From positions 163,624,559 through 163,688,558 of the forward strand of contig CAXKWD010000002.1 of assembly GCA_964059195.1 (NCBI GenBank): a stretch of 64,000 nucleotides of DNA, read 5' to 3'. A program made the translations under genes and the position numbers. A model generated the notes under the pieces. That model did not search any database. It saw only the letters and a list, made by a program, of their open reading frames with translations, and was not told the DNA's origin. Positions 22,621-32,230 of this stretch are shown piece by piece (the stretch's first letter is position 1; each line of letters opens with the position of its first letter). Source of the stretch: Ectobius pallidus (taxonomy: Eukaryota; Arthropoda; Insecta; Blattodea; Ectobiidae).

Positions 22621-23066
22621 AAGCTAAAGTAATATTATCTAATTTATGGAACCCGAAGGTTCATTGCTGCGTGTACCTGAGTCCGCCATTCAACCCTATT
22701 CTGTGCTAACTCCATCCAATCATCCCCCATAAATCCTACTTCCCATAAATCCGTTCTAAGATTGTCCTCCCACCTACGTCTAGGTCTTCCACGTGGTCTT
22801 TTCCCTTTGGGTCTCCCAATCAATACTTTTGAGATATGTCTTACCTCCCCCATGCGTGCAACATGTCCAGCCCATTTCATCCTTCGCGGTTTAATTACCC
22901 TTACTATATCTGGTGATGCGTACAGGTCCTGAAGTTCATCGTTATGCAATTTTCTCCAGTCCCCATTTTCATCCCTCTTGGGCCCAAATATTTTTCTAAG
23001 CGCCCTATTTTCAAAAAATCTCAGACTATGTTCTTCCTGATCAGTTAGCGGCCATGTCTCACATCC
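22620..23066 (-). mobile_element. LINE C-terminal fragment, truncated at 23066
   Basis: Minus-strand reading gives TWPLTDQEEHSLRFFENRAL, then MKWAGHVARMGE, GRPKGKRPRGRPRRRWEDN and VEWRTQVHAAMN, the usual C-terminus of a group of insect endonuclease-reverse transcriptase LINEs. Its 5' side stops abruptly at the GGGTCAATCC transposon end at 23067. A plus-strand copy of the same 3' end lies at 41800-42010. Confidence 0.78.
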
Positions 23067-23148
23067 GGGTCAATCCATATGAAATCATCCAATAATAAAA
23101 TAATTTGTTGCTGACCTATTTTATTTTATTTTTAAGTATATATTTTCT
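23067..23148 (+). mobile_element. Diverged GGGTCA-type transposon left end
   Basis: GGGTCAATCCATATGAAATC resembles the transposon A terminus (GGGTCATTCCATGTC). The sequence is interrupted at 23149 by the tRNA-like array and seems to resume at 24650. With that gap closed it is loosely similar (GTTGCTGACC, TATATTTTCTG, TTTTTGGCATTT) to the inverted end at 40100-40766. Confidence 0.5.
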
Positions 23149-23231
23149 AATTAAGTGGAGGGAAAGGAAATAGACATTAAATCCATGTCTGGGATATTAA
23201 TACAAGTAAGAATCAGTTTGAAAAATTTTAT

Positions 23232-23301
23232 GTCATAACCGGGATTTGAACACGGATCTTCGGCTTAACGCGCCGATGCTCTACCATTGAGCTACCATGA
23301 C
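23232..23301 (-). tRNA. tRNA-like sequence, inverted copy
   Basis: Reads as a 70-nt cloverleaf candidate: acceptor GTCATGG with TTATGAC (two G-T pairs), D stem GCTC/GAGC, anticodon stem TCGGC/GCCGA with loop GCGTTAA, and T loop TTCAAAT. A and B boxes are present. Position 33 is C rather than U, and the T stem has a mismatch, so this is likely a tRNA-derived repeat or pseudogene; the anticodon would be GTT (Asn) by position. Confidence 0.5.
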
Positions 23302-23478
23302 AACATGCCAGTACGACATCAAATTCCTCAACTGATTCAGAAGACAAGGCAGACCACGGGAGGTTTCTCCGTTGAGAACGTACGACGCCATTGGATGCGT
23401 GTTCTCAACGGAGAAACCTCCCGTGGTCTGCCTTGTCTTCTGAATCAGTTGAGGAATTTGATGTCGTACTGGCATGTT

Positions 23479-23548
23479 GTCATGATAGCTCAATGGTAGA
23501 GCATCGGCGCGTTAAGCCGAAGATCCGTGTTCAAATCCCGGTTATGAC
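23479..23548 (+). tRNA. tRNA-like sequence, direct copy 1
   Basis: Same 70-nt sequence as the inverted copy but with GTCATGA at the acceptor start. The adjacent flanks are part of the repeated unit, so it is not an isolated host tRNA gene. Functional status is doubtful for the same reasons (C33, T-stem mismatch). Confidence 0.5.
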
Positions 23549-23726
23549 ATAAAATTTTTCAAACTGATTCTTACTTGTATTAATATCCCAGACATGGATT
23601 TAATGTCTATTTCCTTTCCCTCCACTTAATAATATATAAATAATAACTTGGCTTCCAAGTACCTACAAATGTAGGACGCCATTGGATGCGTGTTCTCAAC
23701 GGAGAAACCTCCCGTGGTCTGCCTTG

Positions 23727-23961
23727 CGTCCCCTTAGAATGAAAACCTCGTATCTCAAAACAGAAGCAAGAGTACTTTTAATTTATTATTAGAGAGAAAA
23801 ACACGTATCTCAACTATTTGTGAGCCAATATTACAATAATAACATGTGTGCTGCCCTCTAGAGAGGAAAAACGGAACCTAGTGTATTGCTAGGAAGCGTT
23901 ATTAAGTGACAAAGTCACGTATGTGTTTTATGAGATACGTGGTTTTCATTCTAAGGGGACG
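23727..23961. mobile_element. 235-bp MITE, copy 1, CTTG TSD
   Basis: Inverted ends CGTCCCCTTAGAATGAAAAC are flanked by CTTG at 23723-23726 and 23962-23965. The unit copy at 23392-23670 lacks it and shows the empty site with one CTTG. Subterminal phrases CGTATCTCA/TGAGATACG extend the inverted repeat. Confidence 0.88.
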
Positions 23962-24008
23962 CTTGTCTTCTGAATCAGTTGAGGAATTTGATGTCGTACT
24001 GGCATGTT

Positions 24009-24078
24009 GTCATGGTAGCTCAATGGTAGAGCATCGGCGCGTTAAGCCGAAGATCCGTGTTCAAATCCCGGTTATGAC
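24009..24078 (+). tRNA. tRNA-like sequence, direct copy 2
   Basis: Identical in its stems and loops to the inverted copy at 23232-23301. It lies 530 bp from both neighbouring direct copies because the unit contains the 235-bp MITE. Confidence 0.5.
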
Positions 24079-24256
24079 ATAAAATTTTTCAAACTGATTC
24101 TTACTTGTATTAATATCCCAGACATGGATTTAATGTCTATTTCCTTTCCCTCCACTTAATAATATATAAATAATAACTTGGCTTCCAAGTACCTACAAAT
24201 GTAGGACGCCATTGGATGCGTGTTCTCAACGGAGAAACCTCCCGTGGTCTGCCTTG

Positions 24257-24491
24257 CGTCCCCTTAGAATGAAAACCTCGTATCTCAAAACAGAAGCAAG
24301 AGTACTTTTAATTTATTATTAGAGAGAAAAACACGTATCTCAACTATTTGTGAGCCAATATTACAATAATAACATGTGTGCTGCCCTCTAGAGAGGAAAA
24401 ACGGAACCTAGTGTATTGCTAGGAAGCGTTATTAAGTGACAAAGTCACGTATGTGTTTTATGAGATACGTGGTTTTCATTCTAAGGGGACG
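24257..24491. mobile_element. 235-bp MITE, copy 2
   Basis: Appears identical to copy 1, including its CTTG flanks, exactly 530 bp downstream. It was therefore copied by tandem duplication of the host unit and is not an independent insertion. Confidence 0.88.
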
Positions 24492-24538
24492 CTTGTCTTC
24501 TGAATCAGTTGAGGAATTTGATGTCGTACTGGCATGTT

Positions 24539-24608
24539 GTCATGGTAGCTCAATGGTAGAGCATCGGCGCGTTAAGCCGAAGATCCGTGTTCAAATCCCG
24601 GTTATGAC
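24539..24608 (+). tRNA. tRNA-like sequence, direct copy 3
   Basis: Same as copy 2. The unit is truncated shortly after at 24636, where the right TSD starts. Confidence 0.5.
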
Positions 24609-24649
24609 ATAAAATTTTTCAAACTGATTCTTACTTGTATATATTTTCT

Positions 24650-26023
24650 GTTTCTATGTGTATCTGGGAGTACAAAACAATTTTTTTTCACATTTTTATC
24701 ACTAATGCTTCGGCAACTAGTGGCCATTTTGCTTAGAAGGATCTGTCATTTTTGGCATTTTCAAAGGTTAGCGGTTAATTAAATAACTAGGCCTATTTTA
24801 TTTATGATCAACTTGAAGTAAAAACCATCTTAATCTACAAGAAACATTCTACAATTCATGTCATGACCAAAAATTTGTTAGGTCTTAAGGAAATAATCTA
24901 AAACTTTATTAGAAAATGCAGTTCCGATTAGAAAAAATTAACAACTTTATAAAACTTTTTTTCATAGAAGGGATGAAAACACATGTTTCATATTTTCTCC
25001 CCACAAAGATATAGTAGAACACTAGATGCTAGTAAAATTTGAGATAATTTATGTAAATCCTTTAGGTTTTATGAGTCTTCAAATATCGAGATTTTGCAGA
25101 ATTGTTGATTTTCAAATTAAAATATCTCAAATGGGACTGAACAGAAAAATCTGAAATTTTCTCAAAATATTCTTCTAGTGCCTAGTAATCAACATATAAA
25201 ATTTCATCACTGTGTTCTGACCAGAAGTATTTTATTTTTAATAAAGAAAATACTAAAAAAAAACACTGTCAAATGAGCGAATAACAGTGTTAAAATACAA
25301 TAAAAATTGTCAAAAATAATATAATTATTTGTTGTTGCTAGTAAAATTAAATATGCCATAAAACTGACATATTAAATGTTCCATGGTAATAGTCATAGTG
25401 ATCAGTACTCCAGCAGAAGGAGACCATATTGCGACATTTGCTGAGCAAGCCAGAATATGCTGACTTGAAAAAGGCAAGTCTCTACAGACTCCTCTGTAGC
25501 TCCTTTGTTCAGTAATCAGTAGCTGTGCTTGACTGAAGATATCAAAAAAGTTGCCCCTTCAGTTTAAAAAATTGTTTATTTTAGCGATGGAGATGGTAGC
25601 CAGTACAAAAACAAAAAGAACTTTTTGAATATTTGCAATCACTTTGAAGCTGAATAGCATTTTTTTTGCCACTTCTAATGGAAAGAATGCTTGCGATGGG
25701 ATTGGAGGGGGTACAAAGGGGCTGTCTCGATGGCTAGTTTGCAAAGGAGCCAAGCCATAGTGACGGGTGTGACATTTGGACAGATTTCATTACACTTATT
25801 TCTTTCTACCTCTAAACCATATTGCAGGAATGTCATCAAAGTTTTTGTGTTAACATATCAACCCATTGGAAGTACAAAATATGATCTATGTTTTTTCAAG
25901 GCTGTATGGTTGAGCTTGAAAATATATTGTGCATGTGACGGGTGTGACCATAATTGGACAAAGGTTTTTTGTTATGTATGTTTAATTGAAATTTCTGTGA
26001 GATTAGCTTCACTATATAGAGCG
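24650..26023. other. AT-rich stretch, possible transposon subterminal sequence
   Basis: No gene is supported. The first few hundred bases loosely match the reverse complement of 40100-40700, hinting at the inner part of a diverged GGGTCA-type end. GTGACGGGTGTGACA words occur at 25760-25774 and 25935-25949 (the latter ending in C); the same word recurs at 30672 and, inverted, at 32061-32145. Confidence 0.4.
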
Positions 26024-26089
26024 TGGGCTACTGTTATACCCCCCATCCCCCCCACCGTGGGATTTTCCGACTTACATATTTTTTTGTTG

Positions 26090-27705
26090 GTATTGCCATC
26101 TAGTTTCAGTTTTTAGTTGTTTGCCACTTATCAATTACAGCATTTACCCGGAAACCCCGGAAAACTTCGGAAATCCGGAGAAAACTACTTTGTTTTAATT
26201 TTTCTTTGTTCTTTGCTCCTAATATGCCCAGGGAATTTCTGAATATCATATCTTTTTGTTGGTATTGCAATCTAGATTAAGTTTTTAGTTGTTTGCCCCT
26301 TATCAATTACAGCATATCCCCGGAAAACAATGGAAATCTGGAGAAATTACTTTGTTTTAATTTGTCTTTGTTCTTTGCTTCTAATATGCCCAGGGAATTT
26401 CTGAATATCATATTTTTTTGTTGGTATTGCCATCTAATTTAAGGTTTCAGTTGTTTGCCTCTTACCAATAACAACATATCCCCGGAAAACCCGGAATAAC
26501 ACTTATATACGGAGAAAATGACATTGTTTTATTTTTTAATTCTTTGTTATTTGCTTCTAATATTCAAAGGGAATTTCTGACTCATGTTTTTTTTTGTTGG
26601 TATTGCCATCTAGATTAAGGTCTCAGTTGTTTTCCCATTATCGATTACAGCATATCCCCGGAAAACTCCGAAAACCACGGAAATCCGGAGAAAATTACTT
26701 TGTTTTAATTTTTTAAATCGTAGTTCTTTGCTCCTAGTATTCAAAGGGAACTGGTGACTCATATGTTTTTGTATTGGTATTTCCATCTAAATTAAGGTCT
26801 CAGTTGTTTGCCCATTATCAATTACAGCATATCCCCGGAAAACAATGGAAATCTGGAAAAATTACTTTGTTTTAATTTGTCTTTGTTCTTTGCTTCTAAT
26901 ATGCCCAGGGAATTTCTGAATATCATATTTTTTTGTTGGTATTGCCATCTAATTTAAGGTTTCAGTTGTTTGCCTCTTACAAATTACAACATATCCCCGG
27001 AAAACCCGGAATAACACTTATATACGGAGAAAATGACATTGTTTTATTTTTTAATTCTTTGTTATTTGCTTCTAATATTCGAAGGGAATTTCTGACTCAT
27101 GTTTTTTATGTTGGTATTGCCATCTAGATTAAGGTCTCAGTTGTTTTCCCATTATCGATTACAGCATATCCCCGGAAAACTCCGAAAACCACGGAAATCC
27201 GGAGAAAATTACTTTGTTTTAATTTTTTAAATCGTAGTTCTTTGCTCCTAGTATTCAAAGGGAACTGGTGACTCATATGTTTTTGTATTGGTATTTCCAT
27301 CTAAATTAAGGTCTCAGTTGTTTGCCCATTATCAATTACAGCATATCCCCGGAAAACTCCGAAAACCACTCAAATCCGGAGAAAATTACTTTGTTTTAAT
27401 TTTTTAAATCTTAGTTCTTTGCTCCTAGTATTCAAAGGGAATTGGTGACTCATATGTTTTTATATTGGTATTGCCATCTAGATTAAGGTTTCAGTTGTTT
27501 GCCCGTTATCAGTTACAGCATATCCCCGGAAAACTCCGAAAACCACGAAAACCGCAGAAAATAAGTTCGTTTTGATGTATTAAAAATCTTTGTTCTTTGA
27601 TCCTAATACAACCAGGGAATTTCTTATTTACATATTTTTTGTTGGCATTGTTTCAGTTGTTTGCCCGTTAACAATTACAACATATCCCCGTAAAACCCGG
27701 AAAAC
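26090..27705 (+). repeat. Left arm: ~172-bp tandem repeat with 3-unit higher order
   Basis: About ten units, marked by CATATCCCCGGAAAA near 26134, 26312, 26475, 26650, 26826, 26989, 27163, 27341, 27517 and 27681. Spacing cycles through about 163, 175 and 177 bp. Block 26312-26825 recurs almost unchanged at 26826-27340, a ~514-bp higher-order repeat. Confidence 0.88.
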
Positions 27706-27788
27706 CACGGAATTTCTAGAACTCGGAACTTGTGACCTACAGTCACTGAAACCGTTATTGCGAAGTAATTCTGCTTCAGGTGTGTCCT

Positions 27789-28157
27789 TTACAGGTTCAA
27801 AAGGGTGAGTATGTGGACTACGAGATATTTGCCATAATTGTGTTGGTCACATGCAAAGAAAATGCTAATCATATCTTCTAAACATGCCAAGTGTAAGTCA
27901 AAGTTGTTTTCTTTAGTTGCTCGCTGAAATCTCAAAATCAAAGACACTTTGTCGATATTACCAATCCAAAATTGTGCTGTTTTACCCAATGTCCCTTCTA
28001 TAACTTCAGTCAAGAAAGTTTGATAGTGACTGTGGAAGGTTTGGCAAGATAAATTATCATTCACAGATGTCAAATTAGAATATGAAAGGTGTGCTGCCAG
28101 GTTTTCAATCGCTTTCATCCCTTCAGAAACAGGATTTTTTCCAGTATTATTTGTCAT
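27789..28157 (-). pseudogene. Gene fragment in the foldback centre, family unnamed
   Basis: A 122-codon frame contains FHSHYQTFLTEVIEGTLG, AQFWIGNIDKVSLILRFQRA, NFDLHLACLEDMISIFFACD and HNYGKYLVVHI. This style (a helical segment with DLHL and an aromatic-rich FACDxxNYxxY motif) recurs in uncharacterised, probably transposon-linked proteins of insects and cnidarians; I do not know its function. The frame begins inside the array repeat (MTNNTGK) and has no clear end of its own. It looks like a captured or residual internal coding segment of the foldback element. Confidence 0.5.
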
Positions 28158-29275
28158 GCTGTAATTGGTAGGGGGAAAACAACTGAAACCTTAAACTATA
28201 TGGCAATAGGAACAAAAGGTATGTGATTAAGAAATTCCCTGGGATTATTAGTACCAAAGTACACATATTTTTAGAAAATTTAAAAAAACTAATTTTCTCC
28301 CGATTTTCGTGGTTTTCGGAGATATGCTGTAATTGATAAGGGGAAAACAACTGAAACCTTAAACTAGATGACATTACCAACACAAAAGCATATGAGTCAC
28401 AAATTCTCTTTGAATATTAGGAGCAAAGAACAAAGATGTAAAGGAATTTTTAAAAGTCAATTTCTCCGGATTTCCGTGGTTTTCGGAGTTTTCTGGATAT
28501 ATACTATAATTCATAAGGGGCAAACAACTGAAACCTTAATCTAGATGGTAATGCCAACAAAAAACATATGAGTCAGAAATTATCTTCGAATATTAGGAGC
28601 AAAGAACAAAGTTTTAAAAAGAAAACATAGTCATTTTCTCATTATATAGGTGGTTTTCCGGGTTTTCCAGGGATATGCTGTAATTGGTAAGGGGCAAACA
28701 ACTGAAAAATTAATCTAGATGGCAATACAAACACAAAAATATATGATTCATCAATTCCCTTTGAATACCAGGAGCAAAGAACAAAGATTTTCAAAAATTT
28801 AAACGAAATTAATTTTCTCCGGATTTCCGTGGTTTTCCGGGGATATGCTGTAATTGATAAGGGGCAAACAACTGAGATTTTAATCTAGATGGTAATGCCA
28901 ACAAAAAAACATGTGAGTCAGAAATTCCCTTTGAATATTAGGAGCAAAGAACAAAGATTTAAAAAATAAAACATAGTTATTTTCTCCGTATATACGTGGT
29001 TTTCCGGCGATATGTTGTAATTTGTAAGGGGCAAACCACTGAAACCTTAAACTAGATGGCAATACGAACAAAAATGTGTGGGTCAGAAATTCCCTGGGAA
29101 TATTAGGGGCAAAGAACAATAAGAAATTAAAACAAACTCATTTTCTCCGGATTTCCGTAGTTTTCCGGGTAAATGCTGTAATTGATAAGGGGCAAACAAG
29201 TAAAATCTTAAACCAGACGACAATACCAACAAGAAAATATGTGTGTCAGAAAATCCCACGGGGGGGGGGGGGGAG
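28150..29275 (-). repeat. Right arm: inverted ~172-bp tandem repeat
   Basis: About six units of the same repeat in reverse orientation, marked by GGATATGCTGTAATTGATAA near 28320, 28670, 28850 and so on. It is shorter than the left arm, and its units are more diverged from one another. Confidence 0.85.
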
Positions 29276-29301
29276 GATTTGCTATTGGTAGCCCATGGTC
29301 T

Positions 29302-30553
29302 AATATGGGTGACTTCAAATACGGGAAAATTTGGAGTGTGTAAAATCCAAATTTTTTACTTTGTTTAAAAAATCTCAAAAAAATTACTAAAATACTTCAG
29401 GGGATACTTGATTTTATATGACACCAGCAGAGCTTAAATGTTTATATTTTTATTTATTTTTATTTCTTAATTTTTTTAAAGCCATGTGAATGACATCCGT
29501 GTACATGTGGATGGCAGAAGGCCACATTAATGACTAACTTTGGCAACAATCTGCTTTTCTTTATGTGATTTCATATTTTTCTCAGCATACTTCAGTTGAT
29601 TTTGCACCAAATTTGCAAATTTGTGTGCATACTCCGGAATTAATGTAATTTTAACGAGACTGTGTTTTTATGGTTTTGGGGGAGGGGGGAATCAAGCAGA
29701 AATTCATTTAATCAGCTTTAAGATCTTAAGTACAGGTCACAGACACCGCAAACACAATAGTATCCTACATTTATCATCTACATGACTTGAGAGTCGTCCA
29801 CATACCCCTTCATGAGACATGTGGATGACAAAAAAGGAGTTTAAGTGGTCTCAGCAAGCCATTCCTAAACCTCTGTAAGCTCAACTTCAGTCAAGTACTT
29901 TGAATTGGAAGGTTTATCATAGTGCATAATCAAAATTAATTAATATTCACTTTCTGCCTACTTTCTAGAAGCCATGTTAATGACGGGGAATAAAAACGCT
30001 TTCCTTGAAAATGATGCAAAGTCCTTTGTTAATCCCAAACTGTTTGTAAGCAAGCAAAATTAAACCTTACAATTCAACCACAAGCTGCCCTGTTGGCTTT
30101 CTAACACTGTTGCCAGTTATACAAATTTCTCATTTCTGCAGAAAAAATTTCATTCTTTTCAGCCATGTGGATGACCAAAAACCCTTGGGACATTCTTTAT
30201 GTTCATTAGGTGGGGTTACAATTTTATTTCATTTTATTTTTTAGGGGTTAATATTCTTCACACATTCATACTCATTGGCAGGAAAAAAGTTGAAAAGGAA
30301 ATAATATTTTGTTTTGTGGAAAAATGCATTAGAATATACAAAACCGAGGTTTGGGACAGGGCATGTGGATGATATTTCATTGAATTTAATTTGGGAATAT
30401 CAGAATTTAAAGTTAGTGACATTCAAAGTGATAGTTGTAGTATGGGAGTAGTAGAAACAAACTTTAATTTTAATTTTTTTTAAAAGTTGAATTTGAAGGG
30501 AAATATCACTCCGGAACACAAATTTTCCCGTATTTGAAGAATCACCCATATTT
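29302..30553. mobile_element. Element with ATATGGGTGA ends and a repeated CATGTGGATGAC word
   Basis: Inverted ends share AATATGGGTGA and TTCAAATACGGGAAAATTTG. Inside, variants of CATGTGGATGAC occur near 29482, 29504, 29524, 29795 (inverted), 29817, 29972, 30163 and 30361. No long frame is present. It abuts the foldback element with only 6 bp between them. Confidence 0.6.
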
Positions 30554-30716
30554 GTTTTATTTTTTCAAGTAAGAGGCCTGATAAACATACTGAAATGCAT
30601 AGGCCTAATTAGATTTTACAAAAATATTTATATAACTTAGTTATTGAAAATTTACTTTATCAATGTGACAGGACGGGTGTGACATGTCGGATGTGACAAC
30701 ATCAACTTATAACCGA

Positions 30717-31013
30717 GACTTAAACTAAACTAAACTCCGTCCCTGGAGGGACTTGGCCTACCACCCGATCGCTGCATCATCTACCGTAGACAGATGGTAG
30801 GATTGGGGGGCGTGTGGTCAGCATGCAGACACCCACAGCCATTAATTGTGGTTTTCATGACCGGAGACGCTACTTCTCTATCAAGTAGCTCCTCAATTTG
30901 AATCATGAGGCTGAATGCACCCCTACCAGACCTCCCTACCTCAGAAAAATTCGAGGAGGTACCGGGGATCGAACCCAGGCATATGGATCTGTAATCTGCA
31001 ATGCTAACCACAC
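30717..31013 (-). mobile_element. tRNA-derived SINE, copy 2
   Basis: Same family as 6457-6772: pentamer tail of the TTTAG type at the low-coordinate end, shared body (CTCCCTACCTCAGAAAAAT on the plus strand), and B box GGTTCGATCCCCGG on the minus strand. The first ~15 nt of the tRNA-like head are missing at the high-coordinate end. Confidence 0.82.
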
Positions 31014-31267
31014 TTTGCACCTTCTGCCTCTGTACCATTTTGCATGAATTCCGTGAAAATTTTTTGTGATAATATACCAATCCTGGGAAATCCCAACACC
31101 AGCATAAAAAAGAATTCCCTTGTTAGTCTTTTTTCCACTTTGTCCATATTTTTAACAGGCTTGTGTAAAGTTGTGAAGTGAAATGTTCCTCCGGTACTAG
31201 TTAGGCAGTTTTCGTTGTCCTCTAGTACTCTAAAATCCTGGACTACTTGGAAGCCTGAGCTCTTCAC
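31004..31267 (-). CDS. Unrecognised 87-codon frame
   Basis: Begins MKSSGFQVVQDFRVLEDNEN and ends shortly inside the SINE junction. Composition is protein-like (mixed charged and hydrophobic residues, few repeats), so it may be a transposon or gene fragment, but I recognise no domain. No neighbouring exon signal is evident. Confidence 0.22.
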   Translation of the reverse strand: MKSSGFQVVQDFRVLEDNENCLTSTGGTFHFTTLHKPVKNMDKVEKRLTREFFFMLVLGFPRIGILSQKIFTEFMQNGTEAEGAKCG

Positions 31268-31542
31268 AAACTTTTACTGAATTGATGTGGATCTGGTTAT
31301 TCTTGTCACCAGGACATTTTTGTTGTCTCTCATACAAAAATAATATTGTGTAGCTATATTTAGATTGGCTGATTGTTTTTCTATCTGTTCTCCTTAATTT
31401 GTTTCCGTGTGGGCCTACTCATTTCATCGGCTGTTAGAGGTATTGTTTGTCTGAATTTCTTAGCAGATCTAAGATACACAGTTACCAGTACAGAAATCAG
31501 GCACAGAATTAATTAGGCTATCACTTCTCATTTAGTTTATTG

Positions 31543-31835
31543 GGGTACAATGTCATGCTGCTGGTTGAGGCACTGTGCTACAAACCGGAAGGGCACAGGT
31601 TCGATTCCTGATGAGGTTTTTGAGATTTTTCAATTGGCCTAATCCTTCTGCTGGCACTACTCATCCTCTAACAGAAATGGGTACCAGAAGCAATTTTGGG
31701 GTAAAGGCAGCCAGTGCATAAGACTGACAACCTTACCACCTTCATGTGCTAAAAGTCTAAAAATGTTGAAGGTTGAACGTTTGAACCCTAAAAGCCTTCA
31801 TGGCCTCTATAGGGGATCACTAGATCTTTACCTCA
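31543..31835 (+). mobile_element. tRNA-derived SINE of a second family
   Basis: Head has an A-box-like region near 31560 (GGTTGAGGCACTGTGCTA) and B box AGGTTCGATTCCTGAT near 31605. The body runs through GGGTACCAGAAGCAATTTTG to AAAGCCTTCATGGCCTCTAT. The 3' limit and TSD are not resolved. Confidence 0.65.
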
Positions 31836-32060
31836 GTTCTTTACCAACATTAAAACATTTGTGACATTTCCACCGGTCACCTATGTCATCCATAGCCAAA
31901 GCTGGTAGATCTTAGTTTCTTCGTCTTGCAAAGAAGTTCTGTTCTCTACCACGGAAGTCCAAGAGCCATTTTAAAGATAGTATTAATGCTAACATATGAT
32001 TTATTCAACATCTGCATGAAATAATCACTATACAAAAGCTGCAAAAGGCATTTTACATAA

Positions 32061-32145
32061 ATGTCACACCCGTCACACAACATGTCACACCCGTCACACA
32101 ACATGTGTCACACCCGTCACACAACATGTGTCACACCCGTCACAT
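32061..32145 (+). repeat. Minisatellite of ATGT(GT)CACACCCGTCACACAAC
   Basis: Four units of 21-23 bp in tandem, the last truncated. The core is the reverse complement of the GTGACGGGTGTGACA words at 25760, 25935 and 30672. Confidence 0.92.
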
Positions 32146-32230
32146 CAAAATTAAGCCAAAATAGTAGGCATTTCAAAATGATATTTTAGGTGTGTCTTCT
32201 GTATTGAAATATCTTAACTTTTACCAAGTT

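Larger units (their letters stand above)
23155..23625. repeat. Near-perfect palindrome, ~225-bp arms
   Basis: The arms are almost identical inverted copies meeting around GTACGACGCCATTGGATGCG near 23380-23400. Both strands therefore encode the same 70-codon frame (23281-23493 minus, 23287-23499 plus), a palindrome artefact. The single strand could form a long hairpin. Confidence 0.88.
23149..24636. mobile_element. TSD-flanked array of tRNA-like ~296-bp units
   Basis: GTATATATTTTCT occurs perfectly at 23136-23148 and 24637-24649, a 13-bp duplication. The insert is one inverted unit (23149-23385), a ~20-bp centre, and three direct units starting near 23392, 23672 and 24202; the last two each carry the same 235-bp MITE, so the visible tandem period is 530 bp. 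Each unit contains a 70-nt tRNA-like sequence. The 13-bp TSD suggests LINE-driven insertion, but the inverted unit is unusual for a SINE. Confidence 0.8.
26024..29295. mobile_element. Foldback-type element with repeat-built arms
   Basis: Ends TGGGCTAC (26024) and GTAGCCCA (29295), then C-rich and G-rich runs, then arrays of ~172-bp units running inward in opposite orientation. The centre (about 27700-28150) holds a gene fragment. Long inverted arms made of internal tandem repeats define foldback (FB)-like elements. I could not identify a TSD. Confidence 0.75.

Noticed and set aside
23281..23499. Two 70-codon proteins on opposite strands
   Set aside because: They are the same sequence read on the two arms of a palindrome and contain the tRNA-like region.
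23232..24608. Cluster of functional host tRNA genes
   Set aside because: C at position 33, a T-stem mismatch and the repeat context argue for a tRNA-derived repeat; kept only as tRNA-like.
26090..29275. CRISPR array
   Set aside because: The unit is ~172 bp with no unique spacers, in inverted arms, in eukaryotic DNA.
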